A stretch of 64,000 bases of DNA from positions 1 through 64,000 of the forward strand of contig JACKNK010000006.1 in NCBI GenBank assembly GCA_024234955.1, in the 5' to 3' direction. Under the pieces are notes generated by a model. The model was not told where the DNA came from, did no database searches, and worked only from the letters and a program-made list of their open reading frames with translations. Source of the DNA: Gammaproteobacteria bacterium (lineage in GTDB: Bacteria; Pseudomonadota; Gammaproteobacteria; JACKNK01). Both the position numbers and the translations under genes were made by a program. This document shows positions 24,793-33,371 of this stretch, piece after piece (the stretch's first letter is position 1; each line of letters opens with the position of its first letter).

Positions 24793-26310
24793 CTACGGTC
24801 GCAGCACGAAGCTCTGCTTGTACCCGCTGGTCTGATTCTTGATGGTGACCTTGACCACACCCCGGGCGTCGCAACGGTAGACCTCTTCGATCGCCTGACT
24901 CGCCGCGTGATTGCTGCGTTCGATTTCGATCGCGCTCAGGTCCTTGCCTTCGAGTTCCGGGCAGAACGGGAACAACACCGTTTCCCAGGGTGTGATCTCG
25001 CCATCCGGCTCATGATTTTCATTGAGCAGGCCGCATTCCAGATAACGGAAACAGCCGATATTGTGCGTCGGACGGTAATTGCGTCGGTACAGCACCTCGC
25101 CCTCACCTGCGCTCGGGAGCAACGTCCCCTTACTGAAGATCGGGTCGAACGCGATACTGGCGCCACCATCACGCTCACGCCAGACCCCGAAGTAGCGGGT
25201 GAAACGCTCCTGGAGCGCATAACCCATCACGCCATCGGCGGCGATGGCCAGACCGATCGCGATCGCGGCGTGCGGATACCCGGACTTGCGCACCTTGCGC
25301 CCGTAAATATCCCGCAGGTGCCGCAGCACCGCCGGCATCTGTGCGCCGCCACCGACCACATAGACATTGGCGATGTCGGCCCAGGCATCTTCCGCGCCAT
25401 GCGCCTGCACCTCGACGGCGCGATTCACCACCGCGACGGTTTGATCGATCAACGGCTGACAGCGGCTATAGAACTCTGCAACGTCGAGCACCACCGGCTC
25501 GGCCCCGGCAACGGCACGCGACAGATCGACGGCGATCTTGCGGGTGTTCGCGTGCAGGCCCTCCTTGCGCTCTCGGCACTCCGCCAGCAACTGGACGCGC
25601 TGTTCCGGGCTCAACGGCTCGGTAATGCCAGCGGCCTCAAGCGCGAGATCCGCCAGCACCCGATCGAAATCCATCGAGCCGAAACGACTCAGGCCTTCGT
25701 TGCTGAGGGTTTCATGGACATGTTCGCCCATACCGATGACGGCGGCATCGAAGGTGCCGCCACCCAGGTCGTAGATCACCTGCTTGCCGCGTGTCCGCGC
25801 CTTACCCAATGCGTGGGAAAACTCGATTCCCGCAGCGGCGGGCTCATTGACCAGACCGCGCACGGTAAAGCCGGCGCGCTTGAACGCCTCCATGGTCAGG
25901 AAACGCTGATTGTTGTTGGCGTCCGCCGGCACCGCGCAAAACACTTCCAGCGCCTCATTACGACGCAGGGTCACATTTCCCCGCTTGCGCAGTGCGGTGA
26001 GCAGGGCGGCGAGGTAATTGGTGGTGAGTTCCAGCGCGGTCTGGGTGGCGTCACCGACTTCGACCGGATCATCGGGATGCAGATCGCCGAGCGCTCGCTT
26101 AAAGCAGCAGGCCCGAGCCCATCCCGGCTTGTTCGCTACCGCAAGCGCATCCAGCCCGTATTTCCAGACTCCCTTGCGCTGCGCAACCAGGGAGGGGAAC
26201 CATTCCAGCAGTTCGCCATCGTCCATACGGAAACTGACCACCGGGTAGTTCCCGCGATCGACCACCGCGACAACGCTGCGGGTGGTGCCGAAATCGATGC
26301 CTAAACGCAT
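24793..26310 (-). CDS. Hsp70-like ATPase lacking a standard substrate-binding domain
   Basis: A 505-residue protein with the actin/Hsp70 nucleotide-binding fold: phosphate 1 MRLGIDFGTTRSVVAVVD, FCAVPADANNNQRFLTMEAF, LVNEPAAAGIEF, phosphate 2 VIYDLGGGTFDAAVIGMG and adenosine motif NVYVVGGGAQMPAVLRHL. After about residue 345, instead of the DnaK beta-sandwich and lid, there is a shorter region of about 150 residues with no EEVD-like tail. This matches the distant Hsp70 group seen in proteobacteria (for example YegD-like proteins), whose clients are unknown. The start is the ATG at 26310; a YdcF-like gene follows. Confidence 0.88.
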   Translation of the reverse strand: MRLGIDFGTTRSVVAVVDRGNYPVVSFRMDDGELLEWFPSLVAQRKGVWKYGLDALAVANKPGWARACCFKRALGDLHPDDPVEVGDATQTALELTTNYLAALLTALRKRGNVTLRRNEALEVFCAVPADANNNQRFLTMEAFKRAGFTVRGLVNEPAAAGIEFSHALGKARTRGKQVIYDLGGGTFDAAVIGMGEHVHETLSNEGLSRFGSMDFDRVLADLALEAAGITEPLSPEQRVQLLAECRERKEGLHANTRKIAVDLSRAVAGAEPVVLDVAEFYSRCQPLIDQTVAVVNRAVEVQAHGAEDAWADIANVYVVGGGAQMPAVLRHLRDIYGRKVRKSGYPHAAIAIGLAIAADGVMGYALQERFTRYFGVWRERDGGASIAFDPIFSKGTLLPSAGEGEVLYRRNYRPTHNIGCFRYLECGLLNENHEPDGEITPWETVLFPFCPELEGKDLSAIEIERSNHAASQAIEEVYRCDARGVVKVTIKNQTSGYKQSFVLRP

Positions 26311-26415
26311 TGGCTTTGCCTCTCGTTTCTGCCGGCGCGAGCGCGCATTGTTAACACTCTGAACGGTGCCCGCAACGGGTCCAGATCAATGAATCGGAAC
26401 GTGCCTCGGGATGGA

Positions 26416-27237
26416 TCAAGCGCCCTCGATCAGGGCATGCGTTGCACCTGCATCCTGCGCCAAGGCCTCCGCCAGCACGGGCAGGCATTCACACAGGGTC
26501 GGCGCAAGCGTAAAGGGGGGATTGACCACGAACATGCCGCTGCCATACATCCCCAGACCGCTCCGGGATGGGGCGCGCACAGTCAACGTAGCCTGTAACC
26601 AAGGGCGACCGCAGACACCCTGCAAGGCCTCCGGAAGCCGCTTGGCGTGGTGCTGGGGCAAGAGCGGGAACCAGACGAGAAACACACCGGTGGCAAATCG
26701 CTTCAAGCCCTCGCTCAGGGCATCGACCACGGCACGGTAGTCGGAATCGAGCTCATAGGAAGGGTCCATCAATACCAGACCGCGCCGGGTTGGTGGGGGA
26801 AGATGCGCCCGTAACGCGGCAAAGCCATCACTGCGTTCACAAACCACGTTCCGATCGCGATCGAAATAGGCGTTCAACTGATGAAAATCCGTCGCATGCA
26901 GCTCATGCAGTCGCAGCCGGTCATCGGCGCGTGCGAGCCGCCTCGCCAGCATGGGTGAGCCCGGATAGCTCGGGCCATTGCCAACGGCCTCAAGCAGGGC
27001 CTTCAAGGCTCGAGGCAGATCGTTCCGGCCGCGCAGACGCGCAATCCCTCCATCAAATTCACGGTTGCGCTCTGCCTGCTCGGCGGACAGGTCGTATTCC
27101 CCGGCGCCGGCGTGCGTGTCGATGTACCACCAGGGTTTGGGCTTGTTGTTCAGATACGCCAGCGACTCGCACAGCACCAGGTGCTTGAGCACATCGCCGT
27201 GATTGCCCGCGTGGAAGACATGTCGATAGCCAAGCAT
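26416..27237 (-). CDS. rlmJ: 23S rRNA (adenine(2030)-N6)-methyltransferase RlmJ
   Basis: A 273-residue protein beginning MLGYRHVFHAGNHGDVLKHL, the RlmJ family signature. It has the SAM/target region YIDTHAGAGEYDL and the catalytic motif LVLMDPSYEL (Asp-Pro-x-Tyr, as in N6-adenine methyltransferases). RlmJ uses SAM to methylate A2030 of 23S rRNA. The ATG at 27237 matches the family start. The region upstream holds a large inverted repeat. Confidence 0.96.
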   Translation of the reverse strand: MLGYRHVFHAGNHGDVLKHLVLCESLAYLNNKPKPWWYIDTHAGAGEYDLSAEQAERNREFDGGIARLRGRNDLPRALKALLEAVGNGPSYPGSPMLARRLARADDRLRLHELHATDFHQLNAYFDRDRNVVCERSDGFAALRAHLPPPTRRGLVLMDPSYELDSDYRAVVDALSEGLKRFATGVFLVWFPLLPQHHAKRLPEALQGVCGRPWLQATLTVRAPSRSGLGMYGSGMFVVNPPFTLAPTLCECLPVLAEALAQDAGATHALIEGA

Positions 27238-27422
27238 GGGTGTCTAGCCTGATTTGAGTGCGTAAATAAAAAGGTTCTTCGCGGATTGGCGGGAACGGAT
27301 TTGATGTCCAGGATCGGACGAGCAGGGCCTGATCGTGGCCATCGAAGGCTGCGGCGATGGTGTCCACGGGTGCGGCGAACCCGTCTCCGGCGCTTCCGTT
27401 TCCACCCCCGGCGGATCGCGAC

Positions 27423-27492
27423 GTAGGGCGGAACCCGAAGGGCTTCCGCCATGTCCGCGCCGGCGGCGGAAGCCCTTCGGGTTCCGCCCTAC
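27423..27492. repeat. Perfect 28-bp inverted repeat (REP-like element)
   Basis: Positions 27423-27450 and 27465-27492 are exact reverse complements, separated by a 14-base spacer. The arms start GTAGGGCGGAACCCG on the left. The element sits in the 346-base gap between rlmJ and the desaturase gene and would form a long hairpin in RNA or single-stranded DNA. Dispersed palindromes of this look (REP/BIME-like) are common between genes in proteobacteria. No second copy is obvious elsewhere in the window. Confidence 0.85.
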
Positions 27493-27535
27493 CTTGCTAC
27501 CTCGCTTTGTCGTCCCGGTAAAGTGCGATGAACCA

Positions 27536-27562
27536 ACAAAAAGCCCGCCGTGCGGCGGGCTT
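27536..27562 (-). terminator. Intrinsic terminator of the desaturase gene
   Basis: On the minus strand a 10-base-pair GC-rich stem (27541-27550 with 27553-27562) is followed by a short T run (from the A stretch at 27538-27542). It lies 21 bases after the desaturase stop. The rest of the 27238-27583 gap holds only the inverted repeat and unremarkable sequence. Confidence 0.85.
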
Positions 27563-27583
27563 GCGTTCGGTGCGCGTGGACGG

Positions 27584-28762
27584 TTAGAGCGCGGGCTGCA
27601 AGCGGTATCCGCGCATGCGCTCCGCGAATTCCTGCAACTGCCGGATGCCGCTGTCCTCGGCTTCGGCGCACCACTGCTGCAGATCGGCAAGCAGCTTGTC
27701 GTTGCTCATGGTCCGCTCCCAGAGCTGCAGCAGACGCTGACGGAACTGATACACGGTGGCCAGCGTGGCATCCATGCGAACCACCTTGGCGATGCGTTCC
27801 CGCTCCGTATCGCTGAGCAGATTTTCGTTGCGGTTGAGCAACTTGCGGATGGCAACCAGCTCGCGACGGGCACTGACACTGGCGACATGATCCTGGGCGC
27901 GGCGCAGCGCCGGGACGGTGACCTTGCGGGCGTAATCCGCCATCACATTCAGCTGACCATTCACCAGGGCGCGCACCGCGTCCATATCCAGGTGCGCGGC
28001 GTTGCGCTCGATGCGCGGCGCGGGCGCTACCCGGCGTACCTGGGCGAGGCCGACGTAGGACAACAACTTGATGTACAGCCAACCGATGTCGAACTCCCAC
28101 CATTTGTTGGAAAGGCGGGCGGAGCCGGGGAAGGCGTGATGATTGTTATGCAGTTCCTCGCCACCGATGAGGATGCCCCAAGGGGAGATATTGGTGGCCG
28201 AATCGCTGTTCTCGTAATTGCGATAACCCCAGTAATGCCCAATACCATTGATCACGCCGGCGGCGAACAGTGGAATCCAGATCATCTGGATCGCCCAAAC
28301 GGTAATGCCGATGATCCCGAACAGAAGCAGGTCGATGGCCAGCATCAGGAAGATACCCTTGTCCTTATGCGGCGTATAGATCGCGTTCTCGAGCCAGTCG
28401 TCCGGCGCGCCGCGACCGTATTTATCGACTTCGGCGCTGTCGTCGGCCGCCGTGCGATACAGCTCTGCGCCCCGTGTCATCAAGGTCTTGAGTCCCAGAA
28501 TCTGCGGGCTGTGCGGGTCTTCCGGGGTATCGGATTTGGCGTGGTGCTTGCGATGTACACCCACCCACTGCTTGGTCACCATGCCGGTGGTGATCCACAA
28601 CCAGAAGCGGAAGAAATGATTGATCACCGGATGGAAATCGACCGAGCGATGCGCCTGCGAACGATGTAGATACATGGTCACGCCGGCGATGGTGATGTGC
28701 GTCATGATCAGCGCGGCGATCATCGCGCCAACCCAGGTCAGGTCCAGCAAGCCATCGATCAT
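27584..28762 (-). CDS. Acyl-CoA/acyl-lipid delta-9-type fatty acid desaturase with C-terminal extension
   Basis: A membrane di-iron desaturase of about 392 residues. The three histidine boxes are HRSQAH, HRKHHA and ELHNNHHAFP, with hydrophobic pairs before and between them (GAMIAALIMTHITIAGVTM; FLMLAIDLLLFGIIGITVW). It introduces a cis double bond into acyl chains using oxygen. After the catalytic domain a helical extension of about 125 residues begins near the sequence NAAHLDMDAVRALV. Part of that tail (RKLLNRNENLLSDTERERI, then ATVYQFRQRLLQLW) resembles the C-terminus of ISL3-family transposases. I start at the ATG at 28762; an in-frame TTG at 28795 with a GAGG site before it is a real alternative. 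Confidence 0.93.
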   Translation of the reverse strand: MIDGLLDLTWVGAMIAALIMTHITIAGVTMYLHRSQAHRSVDFHPVINHFFRFWLWITTGMVTKQWVGVHRKHHAKSDTPEDPHSPQILGLKTLMTRGAELYRTAADDSAEVDKYGRGAPDDWLENAIYTPHKDKGIFLMLAIDLLLFGIIGITVWAIQMIWIPLFAAGVINGIGHYWGYRNYENSDSATNISPWGILIGGEELHNNHHAFPGSARLSNKWWEFDIGWLYIKLLSYVGLAQVRRVAPAPRIERNAAHLDMDAVRALVNGQLNVMADYARKVTVPALRRAQDHVASVSARRELVAIRKLLNRNENLLSDTERERIAKVVRMDATLATVYQFRQRLLQLWERTMSNDKLLADLQQWCAEAEDSGIRQLQEFAERMRGYRLQPAL

Positions 28763-28851
28763 ATAGGGGTCACTCGATTTCAACGGAATCGGCAAGGCTA
28801 CGCCTCGCGCTCAAAGTAGTCCACGTAGCGAAAAACTGATGAAGCCGCGAC

Positions 28852-30843
28852 TCAGACGACGCGCGTCAGCAAGAGGTTCCCGACCCGATCAATCCTGGCC
28901 TTCCAGTCGGGAGCCAGCCAGGTCGTACTCACGGTTTCCGTGATCACGGCAGGGCCGGTCAGGGCAATGCCCGCAGCCAGTTGTTCACGCCGATACACCG
29001 GAACCGGGCTTGCACAGCCGAACACCTCGACCTCGCCTACGCCCGTTGCACGCATCGCCTTATGCGCGTCCAGGGTGAAACGTGGCGCTTCGGCCTGAAC
29101 CGAGACCCGCAGATTCACGACCTCAACCGGTTCCTCCAGTGCATGACCGTAGCGTTTCGCGTGCGCCTCATGGAACGCGCGCGCCGCCGTTTGGGCATCG
29201 TCGCGCCAGGGCACATTCAAGGTGTAGGACTGGCCGAAATAGCGCATATCCAGACTGTTTGTCACCGCCAGCGCATCCGGATCATGGCCTTCATCGCGCA
29301 ACGCCGCCCTGCCCTGTTCGGCCAACGCCTTGAACGCGTCCGGCAGCTGCTCGGCGATCTCGCCGATCAGCCCGATCTGGGTTCGTGAAAGCTGTCGCCC
29401 CGGGGTGGCCGCGAGCATGCCCAACGCCGACAACACGCCCGCGTGGATCGGCACCAGCGCCTCATTCATGCCCAGGGCCTCCGCCAATGCGCACACATGC
29501 ATTCCGCCCGCGCCGCCGAAGCAGGCCAGCGTGAAGGTGCGCGGATCGACCCCGCGCTGTACCGAGATCACCCTCAAGGCTCGCGCCATATGTTCATTGG
29601 CAATGCGCACGATGCCTTCAGCCGCCTCCTCCACGGACAATCCCAGAGGCATCGCAATGCGTTCCAACGCCGCACGCGCGGCATCGGGATCCAGGCGCAT
29701 GCGCCCGCCCAGAAAAGCGCGCGTCTGTAGACGTCCGAGGACCAGATTGGCATCGGTGACCGTGGGCTCGACGCCGCCCTGGCCGTAGCAGGCCGGGCCC
29801 GGGCTGGCACCCGCCGACTCCGGGCCGACCTGCAACAAGCCGCCGGCATCGAGACGGGCGATCGAGCCACCGCCGGCGCCGATGGTATGCATGTCCACCA
29901 TCGGCACCGCGACCGGATAATCCCCGATGCGACCTTCACTGGTCAGACGCAGCTTGCCGTCGATCATCGCGACGTCTGTGGACGTCCCCCCCATGTCGAA
30001 GCTCAGACACCGGCCCCGGCCCGCACTGGCGGCAACGAACTGCACACCGGTCAATCCGCCCGCTGGGCCGGAAAGCAGCAGATGCACTCCATAGCGTCCC
30101 GCGTGGGCGGCATCCACGGTGTCACCCGAACTTTGCATCACCGCGACCGGGGCCGGCGTCACACCGGCGCGCAAACGCACCAGATACCCGTCCACGAGCG
30201 GCCCGATGTACGCGTTGAGCCACGTCGCCATGCCGCGTTCGTATTCGCGATACTCGGGCAACACATCCGAGGAACGAGAGACGAAAATGTCCTCGGGAAG
30301 GATCGCTTCGATGGCCCGTTCCCCCGTCGCATCGAGGAATGAAAACAGCAGATTGATTGCGACCGCACGCGGCGCCAGCGCTTCGACCCGGGCGCGCAAT
30401 TCGGCAAGATCGGCATCGCTCAATGGCTCGACGGTCTCGCCGTTGGCGCCCAATCGACCGCCGGTCTCCAGACAGAGCGATTTCGGAACCGGCGGTTCTT
30501 GCGGCGACGGCTGCAGGTCGTACAACGATCGACGTGCCTGGCGCCCGATGGTGAGCAGATCGCCAAGACCGCGATTGGTGATGAACGCGGTGCGCACGCC
30601 CTTGCCTTCGAGCACCGCATTGGTGGCGACGGTCGAGCCGTGGACGATGCGCAGACGGTGCTGCCCCGAGTCAATTCCGAGTTCGCGAATGCCCTGGAGA
30701 ATCGCCCGCTCCGGCGCGTCCGGGGTCGATAAAACCTTATGTACGCGCAAACGCTGACCGTCAAACAGCACGAAGTCGGTAAAGGTACCGCCGGTGTCTA
30801 TGCCAAGAAGGAGGGGATGCGTTGGCAAAAGCGTTTCGCTCAT
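28852..30843 (-). CDS. Hydantoinase/oxoprolinase family protein, subunit A type (HyuA)
   Basis: A 663-residue protein with the hydantoinase A/5-oxoprolinase layout: N-terminal LLLGIDTGGTFTDFVLFDG (actin-like ATP-binding start), IVHGSTVATNAVLEGKGVR, CLSFDMGGTSTDVAMIDG, GAGGGSIARLDAGGLLQVGP and ACYGQGG, ending in the beta-rich C-terminal third. Relatives hydrolyse cyclic amides with ATP or carboxylate ketones such as acetone. The usual HyuB partner gene is not adjacent: the next genes are a desaturase downstream and accC upstream. The ATG at 30843 fits the family start. Confidence 0.92.
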   Translation of the reverse strand: MSETLLPTHPLLLGIDTGGTFTDFVLFDGQRLRVHKVLSTPDAPERAILQGIRELGIDSGQHRLRIVHGSTVATNAVLEGKGVRTAFITNRGLGDLLTIGRQARRSLYDLQPSPQEPPVPKSLCLETGGRLGANGETVEPLSDADLAELRARVEALAPRAVAINLLFSFLDATGERAIEAILPEDIFVSRSSDVLPEYREYERGMATWLNAYIGPLVDGYLVRLRAGVTPAPVAVMQSSGDTVDAAHAGRYGVHLLLSGPAGGLTGVQFVAASAGRGRCLSFDMGGTSTDVAMIDGKLRLTSEGRIGDYPVAVPMVDMHTIGAGGGSIARLDAGGLLQVGPESAGASPGPACYGQGGVEPTVTDANLVLGRLQTRAFLGGRMRLDPDAARAALERIAMPLGLSVEEAAEGIVRIANEHMARALRVISVQRGVDPRTFTLACFGGAGGMHVCALAEALGMNEALVPIHAGVLSALGMLAATPGRQLSRTQIGLIGEIAEQLPDAFKALAEQGRAALRDEGHDPDALAVTNSLDMRYFGQSYTLNVPWRDDAQTAARAFHEAHAKRYGHALEEPVEVVNLRVSVQAEAPRFTLDAHKAMRATGVGEVEVFGCASPVPVYRREQLAAGIALTGPAVITETVSTTWLAPDWKARIDRVGNLLLTRVV

Positions 30844-30906
30844 CGCAGGAGCGAGCGATCCCGCCCCTGCGTCGTGGCCTGCTGGCGGCAGAACGCCGCC
30901 ACGGAA

Positions 30907-32250
30907 TCACTTCAGACCCAGTTTCTTTTCCAAGTAATGGATGTCGGCACCGCCGGCCTGGAAATGACCGTCAGCCATGATCTCGCGATGCAGCGGGATA
31001 TTGGTCTTGATGCCTTCGACGATGGTCTCGCTGAGCGCGCCCTGCATGCGCCGGATAGCGATGTCGCGGGTATCACCGAACGCGATCAGCTTGCCGACCA
31101 TTGAATCGTAGTTCGGCGGCACGGTGTAACCGGCATAGATGTGTGAATCGACACGAATGCCAGGACCGCCGGGGGCGTGGTAATGCACGATCTTGCCCGG
31201 TGAGGGCATGAAGGTCTTGGCATCTTCCGCATTGATGCGGCATTCGATCGCATGACCCCGGATCACGACATCATCCTGGGTGATGGACAGCTTTTCGCCC
31301 GAAGCGATCAGCAGCTGCTCACGCACGATGTCCACACCGGTGATCATCTCAGTGACCGGATGCTCGACCTGGACGCGGGTGTTCATCTCGATGAAATAGA
31401 ACTCGCCGTTCTCATACAGAAACTCGAAGGTGCCGGCTCCGACGTAACCGATGCGCTTGCAGGCATCGGTACAGATCGCGCCGATGCGCTCACGCTGTTC
31501 AACGGTGATGCCCGGCGCCGGCGCTTCCTCGACCACCTTCTGGTGGCGACGCTGCATGGAGCAATCGCGCTCGCCCAGGTGCACCGCATTGCCGTGCTCG
31601 TCGGACAACACCTGAATCTCCACGTGACGTGGATGCTCCAGATATTTCTCCATGTAGACCATGTCGTTGCCGAACGCGGAGCCGGCTTCGGCGCGGGTCA
31701 TGTCGATGGCGGAAATCAGGTTGGACGCACTGTGCACCACGCGCATGCCACGACCACCGCCACCCCCGGCGGCCTTGATGATCACCGGATAGCCGATCTG
31801 CTCGGCCATCTTCAGACTCTTGTCGCTGTCCTTGCCGAGCGGTCCATCGGAGCCTGGAACGGTCGGCACGCCCGCATCCTTCATGGCTTTGATGGCCGCC
31901 ACCTTGTCACCCATCATGCGGATGGTTTCCGGACGCGGGCCGATGAACACAAAACCGGAGCTGCGCACCCGTTCCGCGAAATCCGCATTCTCCGACAGGA
32001 AGCCGTAGCCCGGATGGATCGCCACCGAATCAGTGACCTCCGCCGCGCTGATCAGCGCCGGCATGTTCAGGTAACTTTCCAGCGACGGCGGCGGACCGAT
32101 GCACACCGATTCGTCCGCAAGGGCAACGTGCTTGAGCGTGGCATCGACCGTGGAGTGAACCGCGACGGTCTTGATGCCCAGTTCACGGCAAGCGCGCAGG
32201 ATACGCAGCGCAATCTCACCGCGATTGGCGATGACGACTTTATCGAGCAT
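30907..32250 (-). CDS. accC: Acetyl-CoA carboxylase, biotin carboxylase subunit
   Basis: A 447-residue ATP-grasp enzyme that carboxylates biotin on AccB, the first step of fatty acid synthesis. It starts [20 protein letters not shown]; the glycine-rich ATP loop [14 protein letters not shown], the family motif [21 protein letters not shown], and [20 protein letters not shown] are all present. It lies 13 bases after accB in the order aroQ-accB-accC. Confidence 0.98.
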   Translation of the reverse strand: MLDKVVIANRGEIALRILRACRELGIKTVAVHSTVDATLKHVALADESVCIGPPPSLESYLNMPALISAAEVTDSVAIHPGYGFLSENADFAERVRSSGFVFIGPRPETIRMMGDKVAAIKAMKDAGVPTVPGSDGPLGKDSDKSLKMAEQIGYPVIIKAAGGGGGRGMRVVHSASNLISAIDMTRAEAGSAFGNDMVYMEKYLEHPRHVEIQVLSDEHGNAVHLGERDCSMQRRHQKVVEEAPAPGITVEQRERIGAICTDACKRIGYVGAGTFEFLYENGEFYFIEMNTRVQVEHPVTEMITGVDIVREQLLIASGEKLSITQDDVVIRGHAIECRINAEDAKTFMPSPGKIVHYHAPGGPGIRVDSHIYAGYTVPPNYDSMVGKLIAFGDTRDIAIRRMQGALSETIVEGIKTNIPLHREIMADGHFQAGGADIHYLEKKLGLK

Positions 32251-32263
32251 GACAGCGCCTCGG

Positions 32264-32731
32264 TTATTCGATGATGAACAGCGGCTGGCCGAATTCGACC
32301 GGCTCCGCGTTATCGACCAGGATGGCCTTCACGGTGCCCGCCGCATCGGATTCGATCTGATTGAGCATCTTCATCGCTTCGATGATGCACAGGGTGTCGC
32401 CAACCGACACCTTGTCACCAACCTGACAGAATGATTTGGCACCCGGGGACGGCGCTCGATAGAAGGTACCTACCATCGGCGACTTGACCTGATGACCGGT
32501 GGGTTCCGGGGCCGCAGCCGGGGCCGCAGCAGCCGGCTCGACGACAGCGGGGGCTGCCGCAGGCGGGGCCGCCATCATCGGCGCCGGCATCGCGTACTGC
32601 GGCGGCATCGGCGCACCAGCCTGGGGATAACGACTGATTCGCAGCGACTCTTCGCCTTCGCTGATCTCGATCTCGGCAATGCCGGATTCTTCAAGCAGCT
32701 CGATCAGTTTCTTGATTTTGCGGATGTCCAT
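32264..32731 (-). CDS. accB: Acetyl-CoA carboxylase biotin carboxyl carrier protein
   Basis: A 155-residue protein with an N-terminal dimerisation part ([20 protein letters not shown]), an Ala/Pro-rich flexible linker (about residues 45-75) and the C-terminal biotinyl domain. The biotin lysine is in [15 protein letters not shown]. It carries the carboxyl group from AccC to the carboxyltransferase. Confidence 0.98.
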   Translation of the reverse strand: MDIRKIKKLIELLEESGIAEIEISEGEESLRISRYPQAGAPMPPQYAMPAPMMAAPPAAAPAVVEPAAAAPAAAPEPTGHQVKSPMVGTFYRAPSPGAKSFCQVGDKVSVGDTLCIIEAMKMLNQIESDAAGTVKAILVDNAEPVEFGQPLFIIE

Positions 32732-32768
32732 GTTGTGTGCCCTGTATACGTGTTGATCTTTGATGTTG

Positions 32769-33206
32769 TCAGGCGAGTCGCGCGATCACCGCGCGCAGCG
32801 CCAGCTGGTAACTCATTGCGCCCAACCCGCTGACCACACCCACCGCCACGTCCGACAGATAGGAATGGTGACGAAACGCCTCGCGGGCATGCACATTGGA
32901 GAGATGCACCTCGATGAACGGAATGTCGACACCGAGCAGCGCATCGCGCAGTGCCACGCTGGTATGGGTGAACGCAGCGGGATTGATGATGATGAAGGCG
33001 ACACCTTCACGCCCGGCAGCGTGAATGCGGTCGATCAGTTCGCCTTCAACATTGCTCTGAAAGCTGTCCAGCCGATGCCCGGCCTGGGTCGCGATCAGCG
33101 CCAGTTCGGTGTTGATGTCGGCGAGGGTCTGGCGCCCGTAGTGCTCGGGCTCACGGCTTCCGAGAAGATTCAGATTGGGACCGTGCAGCACGAGAAGGCT
33201 TGCCAT
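32769..33206 (-). CDS. aroQ: Type II 3-dehydroquinate dehydratase
   Basis: A 145-residue dodecameric type II dehydroquinase of the shikimate pathway. Signatures: [21 protein letters not shown] at the N-terminus with the catalytic Tyr, [34 protein letters not shown] and [19 protein letters not shown]. It lies 37 bases upstream of accB, the arrangement seen in Pseudomonas. The 165 bases before it, up to dsbD, hold no visible gene. Confidence 0.97.
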   Translation of the reverse strand: MASLLVLHGPNLNLLGSREPEHYGRQTLADINTELALIATQAGHRLDSFQSNVEGELIDRIHAAGREGVAFIIINPAAFTHTSVALRDALLGVDIPFIEVHLSNVHAREAFRHHSYLSDVAVGVVSGLGAMSYQLALRAVIARLA

Positions 33207-33371
33207 TGAAGCGTCCGATCGGAGGGGGTTTAAGCAGGAAAAGTGGGCGAATTGTTGCCGATTTGTCGCAATTTGTCCATGAATTCACTGCTTTTCGCGA
33301 CAAACCGGCACGGGTTTGCTTCCCCGTTCAGGCGCGGGGAGTGCCCCGGGAACGTCGGATGAAAGGCGTCG

